Shown here piece after piece: positions 15,542 through 22,824 of a stretch of 64,000 nucleotides of DNA. The stretch is from the NCBI RefSeq assembly GCF_023016115.1, contig NZ_JALKBH010000003.1, positions 62,001 through 126,000 of the forward strand, in the 5' to 3' direction. The notes below the pieces were generated by a model. That model saw nothing but the letters and a program-made list of their open reading frames with translations, was not told the origin of the DNA and did not search any database. Both the position numbers and the translations under genes were made by a program. Numbering within the stretch: the stretch's first letter is position 1; each line of letters begins with the position of its first letter. This DNA is from Alcanivorax sp. S6407. GTDB taxonomy: Bacteria > Pseudomonadota > Gammaproteobacteria > Pseudomonadales > Alcanivoracaceae.

Positions 15542-17745
15542 CAGCTGCCCACCCTTTTCAGGCCATAGGTTTGCTCAAGCGCCCGCGCTGCAGGGCCATC
15601 ATCACGGATATTCGACACGAACGCGGTGATATCCATCCCCCCTGCCCGCGGGGTTTTCTGCACCTGCCCTGCCTTGCTGGCATCCTCCACCAGGTTCACC
15701 GTCACATCACCACCGCCAAGCATCTTGGCGGTATCGGCCCGGCTGGTGACATGGGCCGGGCCCTGGACGATCTCGGGGCCACGCTCACCGACGATCCCGA
15801 AGGAACCGCCCGGGATGGTGCCGCCTTTGTCGAAGGCACCTGCGAAAGCAAGCGCCCCCACTGATGCGGCCAGAGGTTCGGCCGCAGCCGATGCAGCCGC
15901 AGCGGCTGCCGGAGCCGCTGCCGGACCTACAATTGGAATGGCAGCGGTGCTTGCATACGCACTCAGTGCTGCCTGCTTCGCTGTAGCCTGAGCCTGGAAC
16001 GCCATGGCAGATGCCGCAGAGGCCGCCGTTGATTTCCCTACCAGCTGCTGCACAACGGAATAAGCCACCCACTCCGCTGCCATCTTGCCCAGGGCATTCA
16101 CGATGGAGCGGGCCATACCTTCGCCCAGCTGCTGGAACGCCTCGCGGGCTGTTTCAGCATCGAAAATCATGCCTTCCAGTGCGTCACCGATGCCACTGGA
16201 GAAGCGATCCACCGTGGACAGCGCAAGGTCATCCAGGGAGGTTAACGTCCGCTCTGCAGCCAGGAGATATTTTTCCCAAAAGCTGCCATTGATCTCAGTG
16301 AGCTGTTCGTTGGTTTGTTGCTCAAGGCGAGCGAGAAGATCACGCCGCTTAAGAGAGGTTTCTTCCGTATTCTGCAGGATGATGTCCCGCCGGCGGCGAT
16401 AACTTTCCAGGATGGTATCTTCTTCAGTCATCAGCGACTGAGTGACAGAATCCAGCGCAGCTGCTGACGATTCACGGGCCTTCCGCCATTCAGCGGTGGA
16501 CGCACTAGCCGATTCAATCAGCTTGTCCAGCTCCTCCGCTTGAGCCCTGGCTGCCTCTGCCACATCGAAGGAACCGCTACCACCCACTGCAGGCGGCGAG
16601 GTATTCATCATGTCAAGCAGTTCACGCACGCGCGAAATAGAGGACCCCGTCTTGTCGCCAGCCTTCTCTCCGATCTTGTCGATGGCCGAGCCATACTTCA
16701 GCAGCGTTGCCTCGACATCCTCAAAACCAACAGAGAGCGCCGCTTTTCCCTCTCCAAAACCTTTGTATATCTGCTTAAGCACAGCTGCAGGGTTCATCCG
16801 CTCAGCAATGGAAAGATCATTCAAGCCGGCAGCATCCACAGCCGCAGCAAGCGCGCCCATGCTTTTACCCAGAAGATGAACCGAAGCCACCGCGCCAAGC
16901 CCGGCCTTTGCAATCCACTCCATGCTGGTAGCAAGCGCCTGCCCCAACTCGCTGGCAATTGCGCCATCAGTGGACAGATCCGTGAAGGCTTCGGCCAAGT
17001 TCGCCACAATCGGCAGAGTTTCAGCTGCAATGCGATTACGGAATCCTTCAGTGGATTGATCAAGCAGATACATGGCCGCCTGAAGGTCCTTGGCAGCATT
17101 GATCGTGTTGTCATCCAGGATCGCACCGGCACGCTCCGCCTGGTCACCCAGCTCCTTAAACCCTTTCGCACCGTCACGCAGCAACGGGGCCAGCGCTGGC
17201 GCCTGATCATTAATTTCCTTGAGATAGAACAGCATCTGGCTCTGATCCAGATTCGCTTTCTCAAGCGCCGAGAAGTACAGCTCCAGCCCCTGCGGGCCGC
17301 TCAACTTCTTGAATTCCTCAGCCGTGACACCAGCCTGCGGCGCAATGTTCTCAAAGAAATCAGCCAGCGGGCCCGCCCCTGTTTCCAGGAAATCCCCCAC
17401 CTTCTCGCTCAGGTCGGAATACACATCCGACAGGCCATCCATGTCCACACCAACCAACTTGGCTGCCGCTGCGCCTTTCTGGAATTCCTGAACACTGGTA
17501 TTTGAGATGGACGCCAATCGACTGAACTGTTGCGCAGAGTCGTAAACCTCCTTGTTCATCAAGGCCAGGCTGGCTGCTACACCCGTCGCCATGCCAGCGA
17601 TCGCAGTACCCAGCAGCTTCGCATCACGCTTGATGTCGCCCATGCGCTTTTTGGAGGCACGAGCAGCGGCATCCATGCCTTTCTCAAAGCCCCCTGTACG
17701 AGCAATGAGATCCAGCGTCAATGTGCCAAGGCTACGACTTGCCAT
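15541..17745 (-). CDS. tail tape measure protein
   Basis: A 734-residue helical protein. The N-terminus reads MASRSLGTLTLDLIARTGGF, the common start of phage tape measure proteins, followed by a basic helical region and the Ala-rich hydrophobic segments near residues 570-640 (AASAASAMAFQAQ onward). It ends with the GGTIPGGSFGIVGERGPEIV motif widely found at tape measure C-termini. The protein sets tail length; at 734 residues a tail near 110 nm is expected by the usual 0.15 nm per residue. It follows the two tail assembly chaperone frames. Confidence 0.9.
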   Translation of the reverse strand: MASRSLGTLTLDLIARTGGFEKGMDAAARASKKRMGDIKRDAKLLGTAIAGMATGVAASLALMNKEVYDSAQQFSRLASISNTSVQEFQKGAAAAKLVGVDMDGLSDVYSDLSEKVGDFLETGAGPLADFFENIAPQAGVTAEEFKKLSGPQGLELYFSALEKANLDQSQMLFYLKEINDQAPALAPLLRDGAKGFKELGDQAERAGAILDDNTINAAKDLQAAMYLLDQSTEGFRNRIAAETLPIVANLAEAFTDLSTDGAIASELGQALATSMEWIAKAGLGAVASVHLLGKSMGALAAAVDAAGLNDLSIAERMNPAAVLKQIYKGFGEGKAALSVGFEDVEATLLKYGSAIDKIGEKAGDKTGSSISRVRELLDMMNTSPPAVGGSGSFDVAEAARAQAEELDKLIESASASTAEWRKARESSAAALDSVTQSLMTEEDTILESYRRRRDIILQNTEETSLKRRDLLARLEQQTNEQLTEINGSFWEKYLLAAERTLTSLDDLALSTVDRFSSGIGDALEGMIFDAETAREAFQQLGEGMARSIVNALGKMAAEWVAYSVVQQLVGKSTAASAASAMAFQAQATAKQAALSAYASTAAIPIVGPAAAPAAAAAASAAAEPLAASVGALAFAGAFDKGGTIPGGSFGIVGERGPEIVQGPAHVTSRADTAKMLGGGDVTVNLVEDASKAGQVQKTPRAGGMDITAFVSNIRDDGPAARALEQTYGLKRVGS

Positions 17746-18006
17746 TTATTGCCACCTCTCCATTGCCTCACCGAGGCTGATTTCTTGTTCATCCGCACTG
17801 GCGTATGGCATGAAGTCCGCCATCTCCGCCGTTCCGCCGCCCAAGCGATTCAGGTACATCGCCAGCAGAGCAAAAGGCCATTCCATCCGACGCTGCATGG
17901 CCAGGGAGCCACGCTTGCGCATGTAGGCCATCCATTGCTGTACTTCGCGGTAGCTAAGTGCCAGCTTGGCTTCCGCAATGGTTCGCCCACCCACACCGGC
18001 CAGCAC
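17746..18006 (-). CDS. tail assembly chaperone, downstream (T-like) frame
   Basis: The open frame from a GTG at 18006 gives 86 residues, but the frame stays open upstream to the end of the previous gene. There it would encode EITPADEFWHELVLAGVGGR, which looks like genuine protein. This suggests the frame is entered by -1 frameshifting from the gene ending at 18036, as in lambda G/GT. The remaining sequence (SYREVQQWMAYMRKRGSLAM) matches the T-type chaperone before tape measure genes. A separate start at GTG 18006 has no clear ribosome site. Confidence 0.75.
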   Translation of the reverse strand: MLAGVGGRTIAEAKLALSYREVQQWMAYMRKRGSLAMQRRMEWPFALLAMYLNRLGGGTAEMADFMPYASADEQEISLGEAMERWQ

Positions 18007-18035
18007 GAGTTCGTGCCAGAACTCATCGGCAGGCG

Positions 18036-18470
18036 TTATTTCTTTACCGCTACAGATTCCCCAATGGCCTTCATGAAAGCAGCCGCCAAAGAGGGTTTGA
18101 GTTGAAACGCCTGCTCATAAGTGAGCTGCTCTTCACCCTCTTTGCCTAAACGGATAGATTCGGAAATCATTACCGCTTCGATACTCCGAGAAGGGTTCTC
18201 CGGATCCACCGGGGTATTACGGATACGGTCCACATCCCCGAAAGAAAGCTGCTTCACCCAGGCGTCGAAAGTCACCACCTCACCCTTGTAGGTAGGCACC
18301 CAATTCGGGTTGTCCACCGCCACAAGTTTCCCGGTAGCATCCAGCTGCTTGAGCATGGGCAACCGGCCTTCAGGGTCGGGCAATTTCACCCGATCGTCCC
18401 ATTCGATTTCACAGAGTTCCGGCTTGGCGGACACCAGCCCGCCAAGCGATTGCAGCTTCTTCAGATCCAT
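18036..18470 (-). CDS. tail assembly chaperone, upstream (G-like) frame
   Basis: A 144-residue protein between the tail tube and the tape measure, beginning MDLKKLQSLGGLVSAKPELC. Its helical C-terminus ends IGESVAVKK. The final codons read GTA AAG AAA TAA, providing an A-AAG slip site directly before the stop. A -1 slip joins it to the following frame. Position and pairing identify it as the G-type chaperone that coats the tape measure during tail assembly. Confidence 0.8.
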   Translation of the reverse strand: MDLKKLQSLGGLVSAKPELCEIEWDDRVKLPDPEGRLPMLKQLDATGKLVAVDNPNWVPTYKGEVVTFDAWVKQLSFGDVDRIRNTPVDPENPSRSIEAVMISESIRLGKEGEEQLTYEQAFQLKPSLAAAFMKAIGESVAVKK

Positions 18471-18479
18471 GGGGATTCC

Positions 18480-18983
18480 TTACGGGGTTTTCTTGATCCA
18501 GCTGCTACCACCCGTGCGCTGAATTGACACGTTGGTGGTCACCACAGCGTTAAGCTGGAAGTCGAACGGAAAGTCAGCCACATACCCTTCAAACACGAAC
18601 CAGGTACGGTCAGCCGGCAAGTTAAAGTCGCCACTGCTATCGATACCCGGGATTGAGGTCGGCAGGCCATCCGCATCCAGCGGGCCATCAGACCAGCCCA
18701 CAGCCCATTTCAAGGACGGGGAAGGGTTGTCTTCAGAGAGCTCATGCAGGCGGATATGGCTAGCATTCTCCGGGTCTGCATTGATCGTCATGGAAGCTTG
18801 GCCAGGAGTACGCAGCCCAGGCTTGTAGGACCGGTTATTCGCCGCCAGGCAGGTATCTTCAATCTGATCCGCCGGGGCACCACCGGGGTTGAACGAGGTG
18901 GCACATTCCACTTCCACCACAGACGGGTCACTGCCCTCCGGGTCAATGAAAAATACCTGGGTGCCTTGAGTAAGCTTACTCAT
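18480..18983 (-). CDS. major tail (tube) protein
   Basis: A 167-residue protein beginning MSKLTQGTQVFFIDPEGSDP, with GLRTPGQASMTINADPENAS and the closing VTTNVSIQRTGGSSWIKK. Order before the chaperones, size and beta-rich composition fit the siphophage tail tube. ATG 18983 follows a GGAGA ribosome site; an upstream ATG at 19052 would add 23 residues of non-homologous sequence. It is the last gene after the terminator at 19101 and so may have its own promoter in the short spacer 18984-19100. Confidence 0.82.
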   Translation of the reverse strand: MSKLTQGTQVFFIDPEGSDPSVVEVECATSFNPGGAPADQIEDTCLAANNRSYKPGLRTPGQASMTINADPENASHIRLHELSEDNPSPSLKWAVGWSDGPLDADGLPTSIPGIDSSGDFNLPADRTWFVFEGYVADFPFDFQLNAVVTTNVSIQRTGGSSWIKKTP

Positions 18984-19100
18984 GGTTGGGTCTCCATCGT
19001 TGGGATTGGCCCCGCTTAACAGCGGTGCTGTTACAGAAATAGTGCGCCACACCCCCTCGCCTCACGGCGATGACATGCAACGGCTTTAAACGGGCATAAA

Positions 19101-19122
19101 AAAACCCGCCGAAGCGGGTTTT
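19101..19122 (-). terminator. rho-independent terminator before tail tube gene
   Basis: Stem AAAACCCGC / GCGGGTTTT with a CGAA loop. On the - strand the hairpin is followed by a T-run. It lies downstream of the small secreted-protein gene at 19140 and inside the late operon, so it should be read through under Q-type antitermination. Confidence 0.8.
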
Positions 19123-19139
19123 CATGAAATGGGGTAGAA

Positions 19140-19430
19140 CTAGTTATCTAAACAAGCCTTAAAGACGGCATTACTAAATCTATTGACCATCTCTTCCTTA
19201 TGACCATCGGGCATTACATCAATATCATAAGCAGCCCGAATCAAAGGCAAGATCAGCTCAATAGCATCAGGATCAATGCGATCTACCAGCTCATACATCG
19301 GGACATCCTGCTGCCGCGCAATCATCGTGCCCTCTGCCAGCTTAGCAACATGCTTACAGTGTCCAATTTTTTCTTCGCTAGCGACGACGAATGAACACCA
19401 AAATAAAAATAATACCACCAGATATCGCAT
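19140..19430 (-). CDS. small secreted protein, probable moron
   Basis: A 96-residue protein starting MRYLVVLFLFWCSFVVASEE, a typical signal peptide cut after VVAS or nearby. The mature part is acidic with two Cys (HCKHVAKLAEG and KACLDN). It sits between the DUF3168 neck gene and the tail tube gene, is AT-richer than its neighbours and is followed by its own terminator, which are the marks of an inserted accessory gene. ATG 19430 follows AAGGGAG. No family recognised; a periplasmic role is inferred from the signal only. Confidence 0.65.
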   Translation of the reverse strand: MRYLVVLFLFWCSFVVASEEKIGHCKHVAKLAEGTMIARQQDVPMYELVDRIDPDAIELILPLIRAAYDIDVMPDGHKEEMVNRFSNAVFKACLDN

Positions 19431-19456
19431 AACCACTCCCTTTACTAACGGTTAAA

Positions 19457-19822
19457 TCATAACCGCAAATGCAGAAAGGAGGCATCAAAATTGACCCGCC
19501 ATCGCTTAGTCGCCGGATCTTGACTATGGCCACCCCAGCGGGAAATATACGCCCGCGCTTCCATGGCATCACGAATAGCCTTGGCCACTGCCAGCACATC
19601 CGCTTCATCTCTGCCGTACACATCCATCTGCACGTCGTAGCTGTCAGCGTCCGGGCGATCCTGCAGGTAGTTCTCCGCCGCACCGCCGATGACCTGCCAG
19701 ACCACATACGGGTCTTGCACGCCTTGCGGGGCACTGCCGAACGGATAGCAGCGGATCGGGTTGCCCAGCAGGGCCACCACGGCGGCATTGGCAGAAAGTA
19801 TGGGATACACCGGCGGGACCAT
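19457..19822 (-). CDS. DUF3168 tail completion protein
   Basis: A 121-residue protein, MVPPVYPILSANAAVVALLG onward, with YPFGSAPQGVQDPYVVWQVI and a C-terminal beta strand. This pattern is characteristic of DUF3168, the tail terminator/completion family related to lambda gpU in HK97-like phages. It overlaps the HK97 gp10-like gene by one base. Role: caps the tail tube for joining to the head. Confidence 0.82.
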   Translation of the reverse strand: MVPPVYPILSANAAVVALLGNPIRCYPFGSAPQGVQDPYVVWQVIGGAAENYLQDRPDADSYDVQMDVYGRDEADVLAVAKAIRDAMEARAYISRWGGHSQDPATKRWRVNFDASFLHLRL

Positions 19823-20316
19823 CAGGCGGCACCCCCTTTCTTCTTCGCACGCTTGATAGCGCGATCAATGCCCTTCTCGAACTCGCGGATAAATGTGTCC
19901 GTTACGGGGTTGATGTTGTCTTCCAGTGCCGGCCGCAGGAAAGGCTGCGCCCGCATCTTCTCGGTACCGAGCTCCCAGAAGCGCCAGTGCGGAGTGGGAC
20001 CTGCCACCCCCTCATCCGGGTTACCCTTTTTTTCCACCTTGGAACCATGGCGCACACCAACACGAAATGCCGGGTCACCCGTTCGCTTGAAGTGCTTGGT
20101 GTTCCATTTGATTGCCACGTTGTCCGCTATGGAACGGCCCGTGGCGGGGTCATCCAACCGCTCAGCATTCTGCTTGGCAGCATCCCGCACCAGATTGGCA
20201 GCTTTACGCAGTGCAGCCCGGCCCGTCTTACGGCGAGTTTCCTGCTTGATGCTGTCGAGCTTGCCCAGCAGGGTATTGAGGCCGGTGATGCTGAACTTAA
20301 TGTCATCAGCCATCAC
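19822..20316 (-). CDS. HK97 gp10-like neck/tail protein
   Basis: A 164-residue protein of the HK97 gp10 family. It starts near IKFSITGLNTLLGKLDSIKQ, continues with the basic helix GRAALRKAANLVRDAAKQNA and ends with PHWRFWELGTEKMRAQPFLR, the conserved closing block of the family. Members join the head-tail interface. The order connector, head closure, gp10, DUF3168 is the standard HK97 order. Confidence 0.88.
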   Translation of the reverse strand: MMADDIKFSITGLNTLLGKLDSIKQETRRKTGRAALRKAANLVRDAAKQNAERLDDPATGRSIADNVAIKWNTKHFKRTGDPAFRVGVRHGSKVEKKGNPDEGVAGPTPHWRFWELGTEKMRAQPFLRPALEDNINPVTDTFIREFEKGIDRAIKRAKKKGGAA

Positions 20317-20659
20317 TCACCCCCTCTTTACAGGTGAGGCGCCACTCTTGCCGCCCGGTGCGATCGGTGGCCATGCCATCGATGTCGTAGATACGGCCAT
20401 CCCAAAGGATCCGCATCGCCTGGTTGAGCCCCGGGAACCAGCGCAGATTAATGCGCGCATCGGTTTCCGCCTGCACGGCACCTGCCGCACGACTCTCTCT
20501 GCCCGGCCCAGTCAGCACTTCCGCCGGTACCGAGCCCATGGCTGTGCCGCTGATCACCAGCGTTTGCCAGCTGTAAATCTGGCCCCCGGTGTCCGGGTTC
20601 CGGCCGGATTCCACTTTTTCCTGAATCTCGATGCGATGGCGCAGGCGATAGCTGAGCAT
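20306..20659 (-). CDS. phage head closure / head-tail adaptor
   Basis: A 117-residue protein beginning MLSYRLRHRIEIQEKVESGR with the family's PDTGGQIYSWQTL strand and the C-terminal GRIYDIDGMATDRTGRQEWRL. It matches the head closure Hc1 family (SPP1 gp16-like), which plugs the connector after DNA packaging. Overlaps the next gene by 11 nt and the previous stop by one base, so it is translated as part of the morphogenetic operon. Confidence 0.85.
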   Translation of the reverse strand: MLSYRLRHRIEIQEKVESGRNPDTGGQIYSWQTLVISGTAMGSVPAEVLTGPGRESRAAGAVQAETDARINLRWFPGLNQAMRILWDGRIYDIDGMATDRTGRQEWRLTCKEGVSDG

Positions 20660-20967
20660 CAGACCCCCAAGCCGCAGCGATACGGCATGAGTATCACTTC
20701 AGCTACATGGCGCAGCTGCTCGGCATCATCCGGGCTGGCCTGGTAGGCCGCCTGCAGCAGGATCAGTACGCCCAGCCGCACACTGGCTGGCATCACCGAG
20801 CCGCTGCTGCTGGAGCTGCTGCACTCGCAGACTTCTCCGAAATCACTACGGTTCATGAACTGCAGGGCCTCATCGTGGGCCGCATCCAGCAGCATCTGCA
20901 GCTTGCTGTCATCCGCATCATGGATGACATCCAGATAATCTTTGGCTTCATCCAGAGAGATGGTCAT
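20659..20967 (-). CDS. head-tail connector, gp6-like
   Basis: A 102-residue helical protein beginning MTISLDEAKDYLDVIHDADD, with ASVRLGVLILLQAAYQASPD and a short C-terminus. This is the HK97 gp6-like connector family. ATG 20967 overlaps the TGA of the glycosyltransferase gene (ATGA). It carries an unusual run of serines (CECSSSSSSGS) in the middle loop. Confidence 0.85.
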   Translation of the reverse strand: MTISLDEAKDYLDVIHDADDSKLQMLLDAAHDEALQFMNRSDFGEVCECSSSSSSGSVMPASVRLGVLILLQAAYQASPDDAEQLRHVAEVILMPYRCGLGV

Positions 20968-21563
20968 AACGGCAATACCCATGATTGTTTGGCAGCCCAG
21001 GGCCGCGGGTTACCGTGAAAGCACACCACCCGGGCACCGTGGGGAATCTGTTTCTGGCAGTGCACTTTGTATGACACCACCTTGCCCGGCAGCGCCTGCT
21101 GCCAGGTTTGTGCAGGGAGCACATCTTGCAGGAAGCCCTGATCACCCCAGCGCTCCCGGGTTTGGCACCGAGCCTGATGACCTTCCGGATCTTCCAGCCA
21201 GGCATCCCACACTTGCGCTTTGTCTTCTTCGCGGATGTACATCAGGCCAGAGGCCAGCAACCCTGGCTTGTAGAAGTCATCCAGCAGGGTGGTCTCCCCT
21301 ACCCCCTCTAGTGTGGCGAGGTCGCCAATAACCACGGTATCCAGATCCAGATAGAGCAGATCGCCCGGGATGGCACTGGAAAACAGGTTCATCTTGCTCC
21401 ACCAGCCAGACCAGCCATGCTGCAGCGGCACCACCGGAACACCCGGCACAGGCACATCAGACAGACAGACCAGCCCTGGCACTTGCCGCGCCAACCACTG
21501 CACGTGCCTGGGCGTAAACTCACCACCGGATTTCAGCACACAGACGCGGGTTACTTTGTCCAT
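20964..21563 (-). CDS. GT-A-type glycosyltransferase in head module
   Basis: A 199-residue protein with a nucleotide-sugar transferase look. The strand LLYLDLDTVVIGDL has a DxD motif at Asp73-Asp75 that would hold the metal and nucleotide sugar. Later come GLLASGLMYIREED and the closing block VVCFHGNPRPWAA, both typical of small GT8-like phage and capsule transferases. No membrane segment. It overlaps the connector gene by ATGA and the sulfotransferase gene by 13 nt, so three carbohydrate-type genes form one translational unit within the head genes. Acceptor unknown; virion or host surface glycan are both possible. Confidence 0.75.
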   Translation of the reverse strand: MDKVTRVCVLKSGGEFTPRHVQWLARQVPGLVCLSDVPVPGVPVVPLQHGWSGWWSKMNLFSSAIPGDLLYLDLDTVVIGDLATLEGVGETTLLDDFYKPGLLASGLMYIREEDKAQVWDAWLEDPEGHQARCQTRERWGDQGFLQDVLPAQTWQQALPGKVVSYKVHCQKQIPHGARVVCFHGNPRPWAAKQSWVLPL

Positions 21564-22093
21564 AAAGCGGGATCCACCCAGGCCGCAGCGGCCTCTGCAG
21601 CGAATTCAATGCCGAGGGCATCCAGCACGGGCTGCAGGCCAGTGAAGTTGCCCTCTGCGAATTCGTCCGGACGAACACTGTGTGCACCGGGGATCTCGCC
21701 CATGAGCTCCCAGGCACGCTCGGTATGCCGATCGCTGGGGTCAAACCCTGCTCGCTCCCGGCTGGCCCGGATGGCTCGCAAGTCCCGGTAGCAGCACACC
21801 ACCACCGGATTGAAAGCCTTGAACACAGGCCACCACTCGGGCCCCGCTTTTACCGCCCACTGCTGAGGAGCAGCATGCTGATCAAGCCATACCCGCCAGC
21901 TTTCCTGCCTGGCGATCGGGCCCGCGTTTTGCCAATCCATTTTCAGGAAGCGGGATTCATGGAAGCCCTTGGTATTGATGGGGCTGGCCGGCACACAAGG
22001 GCCAAACCAGACACCATGCGCCGCAAACAGGCCGGCCGTCATGCTGGTACCAGAGCGGGAGGCCCCGGTAATAAAGAGCGGACGGTCATGCAT
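21551..22093 (-). CDS. PAPS-dependent sulfotransferase-like protein
   Basis: A 180-residue protein starting MHDRPLFITGASRSGTSMTA. The GASRSGTS loop (10-17) is the 5'-phosphosulfate binding P-loop. The segment CCYRDLRAIRASRER has Arg103 and Ser111 spaced as R-x7-S, the 3'-phosphate site of PAPS sulfotransferases. It is shorter than typical enzymes (250-350 residues) but keeps both cofactor motifs. It overlaps the glycosyltransferase downstream and the DUF115-like gene upstream. Likely acts on a sugar or protein in the cytosol; the substrate is not evident. Confidence 0.75.
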   Translation of the reverse strand: MHDRPLFITGASRSGTSMTAGLFAAHGVWFGPCVPASPINTKGFHESRFLKMDWQNAGPIARQESWRVWLDQHAAPQQWAVKAGPEWWPVFKAFNPVVVCCYRDLRAIRASRERAGFDPSDRHTERAWELMGEIPGAHSVRPDEFAEGNFTGLQPVLDALGIEFAAEAAAAWVDPALWTK

Positions 22094-22655
22094 GCAGCGC
22101 TGCCTCCAATGAGATTCGCGGCCAAAGCTGGATGGCGGTTTCCCGGCTGGCGTTCAGAACTTCCGCACCATGCAGAAAGCTGCTGGCTTTCTGGAACTCT
22201 GCGGGCCACCGGTTTACCGACACCGCATTGCCCAACCCCTTGGGGTGATCACCATGCCAGTGCCGCTTGCCATCCGGGGCGTATTTGCAGTCGTACCCCA
22301 GCATGATGATCCGGCGAGCACCGTAGTGATGGGCCAGGATCAATGCACCGGCGCCACTGTTGCCGGAGTACGGCAGATCCACCATCGCCGCTCCGCGGGC
22401 ATTCTTGGCGATGGTGAGCTTTTCACCCTTGAAGCCATGGGTGTCGTCGTAATGCTTACGCCACCAGGCGAGATCCATTGCATAAAGGATGTCGGCCCAG
22501 GGCGCTATTCGGAAGGTGGTGTTGGTGACGATGACGCCGCGCGTTTCCGGCGAGGCTTCCTTCCAGGCTTTGACTTGTTCAACGTCTGCTTCGTTGAGGC
22601 TGGGGCCACTGGCGAGGCAGACGACTTCGTGCCAGCGGCCTTCCGGGGGTGGGCC
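22086..22655 (-). pseudogene. DUF115/Maf-like transferase, frameshifted or recoded
   Basis: The frame is open from 22655 to 22086 and encodes WHEVVCLASGPSLNEADVEQ, then IAPWADILYAMDLAWWRKHY, GNSGAGALILAHHYGARRII and the GKRHWHGDHP block. GPSLN plus NSGAxA...LGYD resembles the DUF115 fold of flagellin-modifying Maf proteins and sialyltransferase-like enzymes. No start codon exists before the GPSLN motif: the frame meets TGA at 22658, and the first ATG is 22478, inside the domain. The overlapping upstream gene (22771) enters this frame by a -1 shift at a run of five C (22645-22649). Either one C was lost or the fusion is made by frameshifting. Translation from 22478 would give a 130-residue fragment missing the GPSLN motif. 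Confidence 0.65.
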
Positions 22656-22771
22656 TCAATCTCCCGAACCAGCTTCTTCGCCGCCAGCTCGCCGGCCAGA
22701 TGCGGGGAACAATGGAACCGCTCACCTTGCACCCGGTTATCAAAATACGTCAGGGCTACCACTTCTGGCAT
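22505..22771 (-). CDS. small head-module protein, fusion partner of DUF115-like frame
   Basis: The 88-residue frame begins MPEVVALTYFDNRVQGERFH and has CSPHLAGELAAKKLVREIEA, the common core of short proteins next to capsid genes. After about residue 42 the sequence becomes a basic, Ser/Pro-rich tail (KPGRKPRRKRAASSS) that looks like out-of-frame reading of the DUF115-like gene. So the true product is either about 42 residues plus an accidental tail, or a fusion through the C-run at 22645-22649. Its start follows the capsid terminator region. Confidence 0.55.
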   Translation of the reverse strand: MPEVVALTYFDNRVQGERFHCSPHLAGELAAKKLVREIEAHPRKAAGTKSSASPVAPASTKQTLNKSKPGRKPRRKRAASSSPTPPSE

Positions 22772-22794
22772 GGTTCACTCCTGGTAATAAAAAA

Positions 22795-22810
22795 GGGGCC
22801 CGAAGGCCCC
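22795..22810 (-). terminator. terminator after major capsid gene
   Basis: GGGGCC / GGCCCC stem with CGAA loop, followed on the - strand by a T-rich run. It lies 15 nt beyond the capsid stop and before the small gene at 22771. It would lower transcription of downstream genes relative to capsid unless antiterminated. Confidence 0.8.
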
Positions 22811-22824
22811 AATCACGCCAGTGA

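Noticed and set aside
16540..17505. 321-codon + strand frame opposite the tape measure gene
   Set aside because: Antisense shadow of the tape measure protein; no ribosome site or domain.
22500..22660. Independent start codon for the DUF115-like gene upstream of the GPSLN motif
   Set aside because: Read codon by codon from TGA 22658: no ATG, GTG or TTG occurs before ATG 22478.
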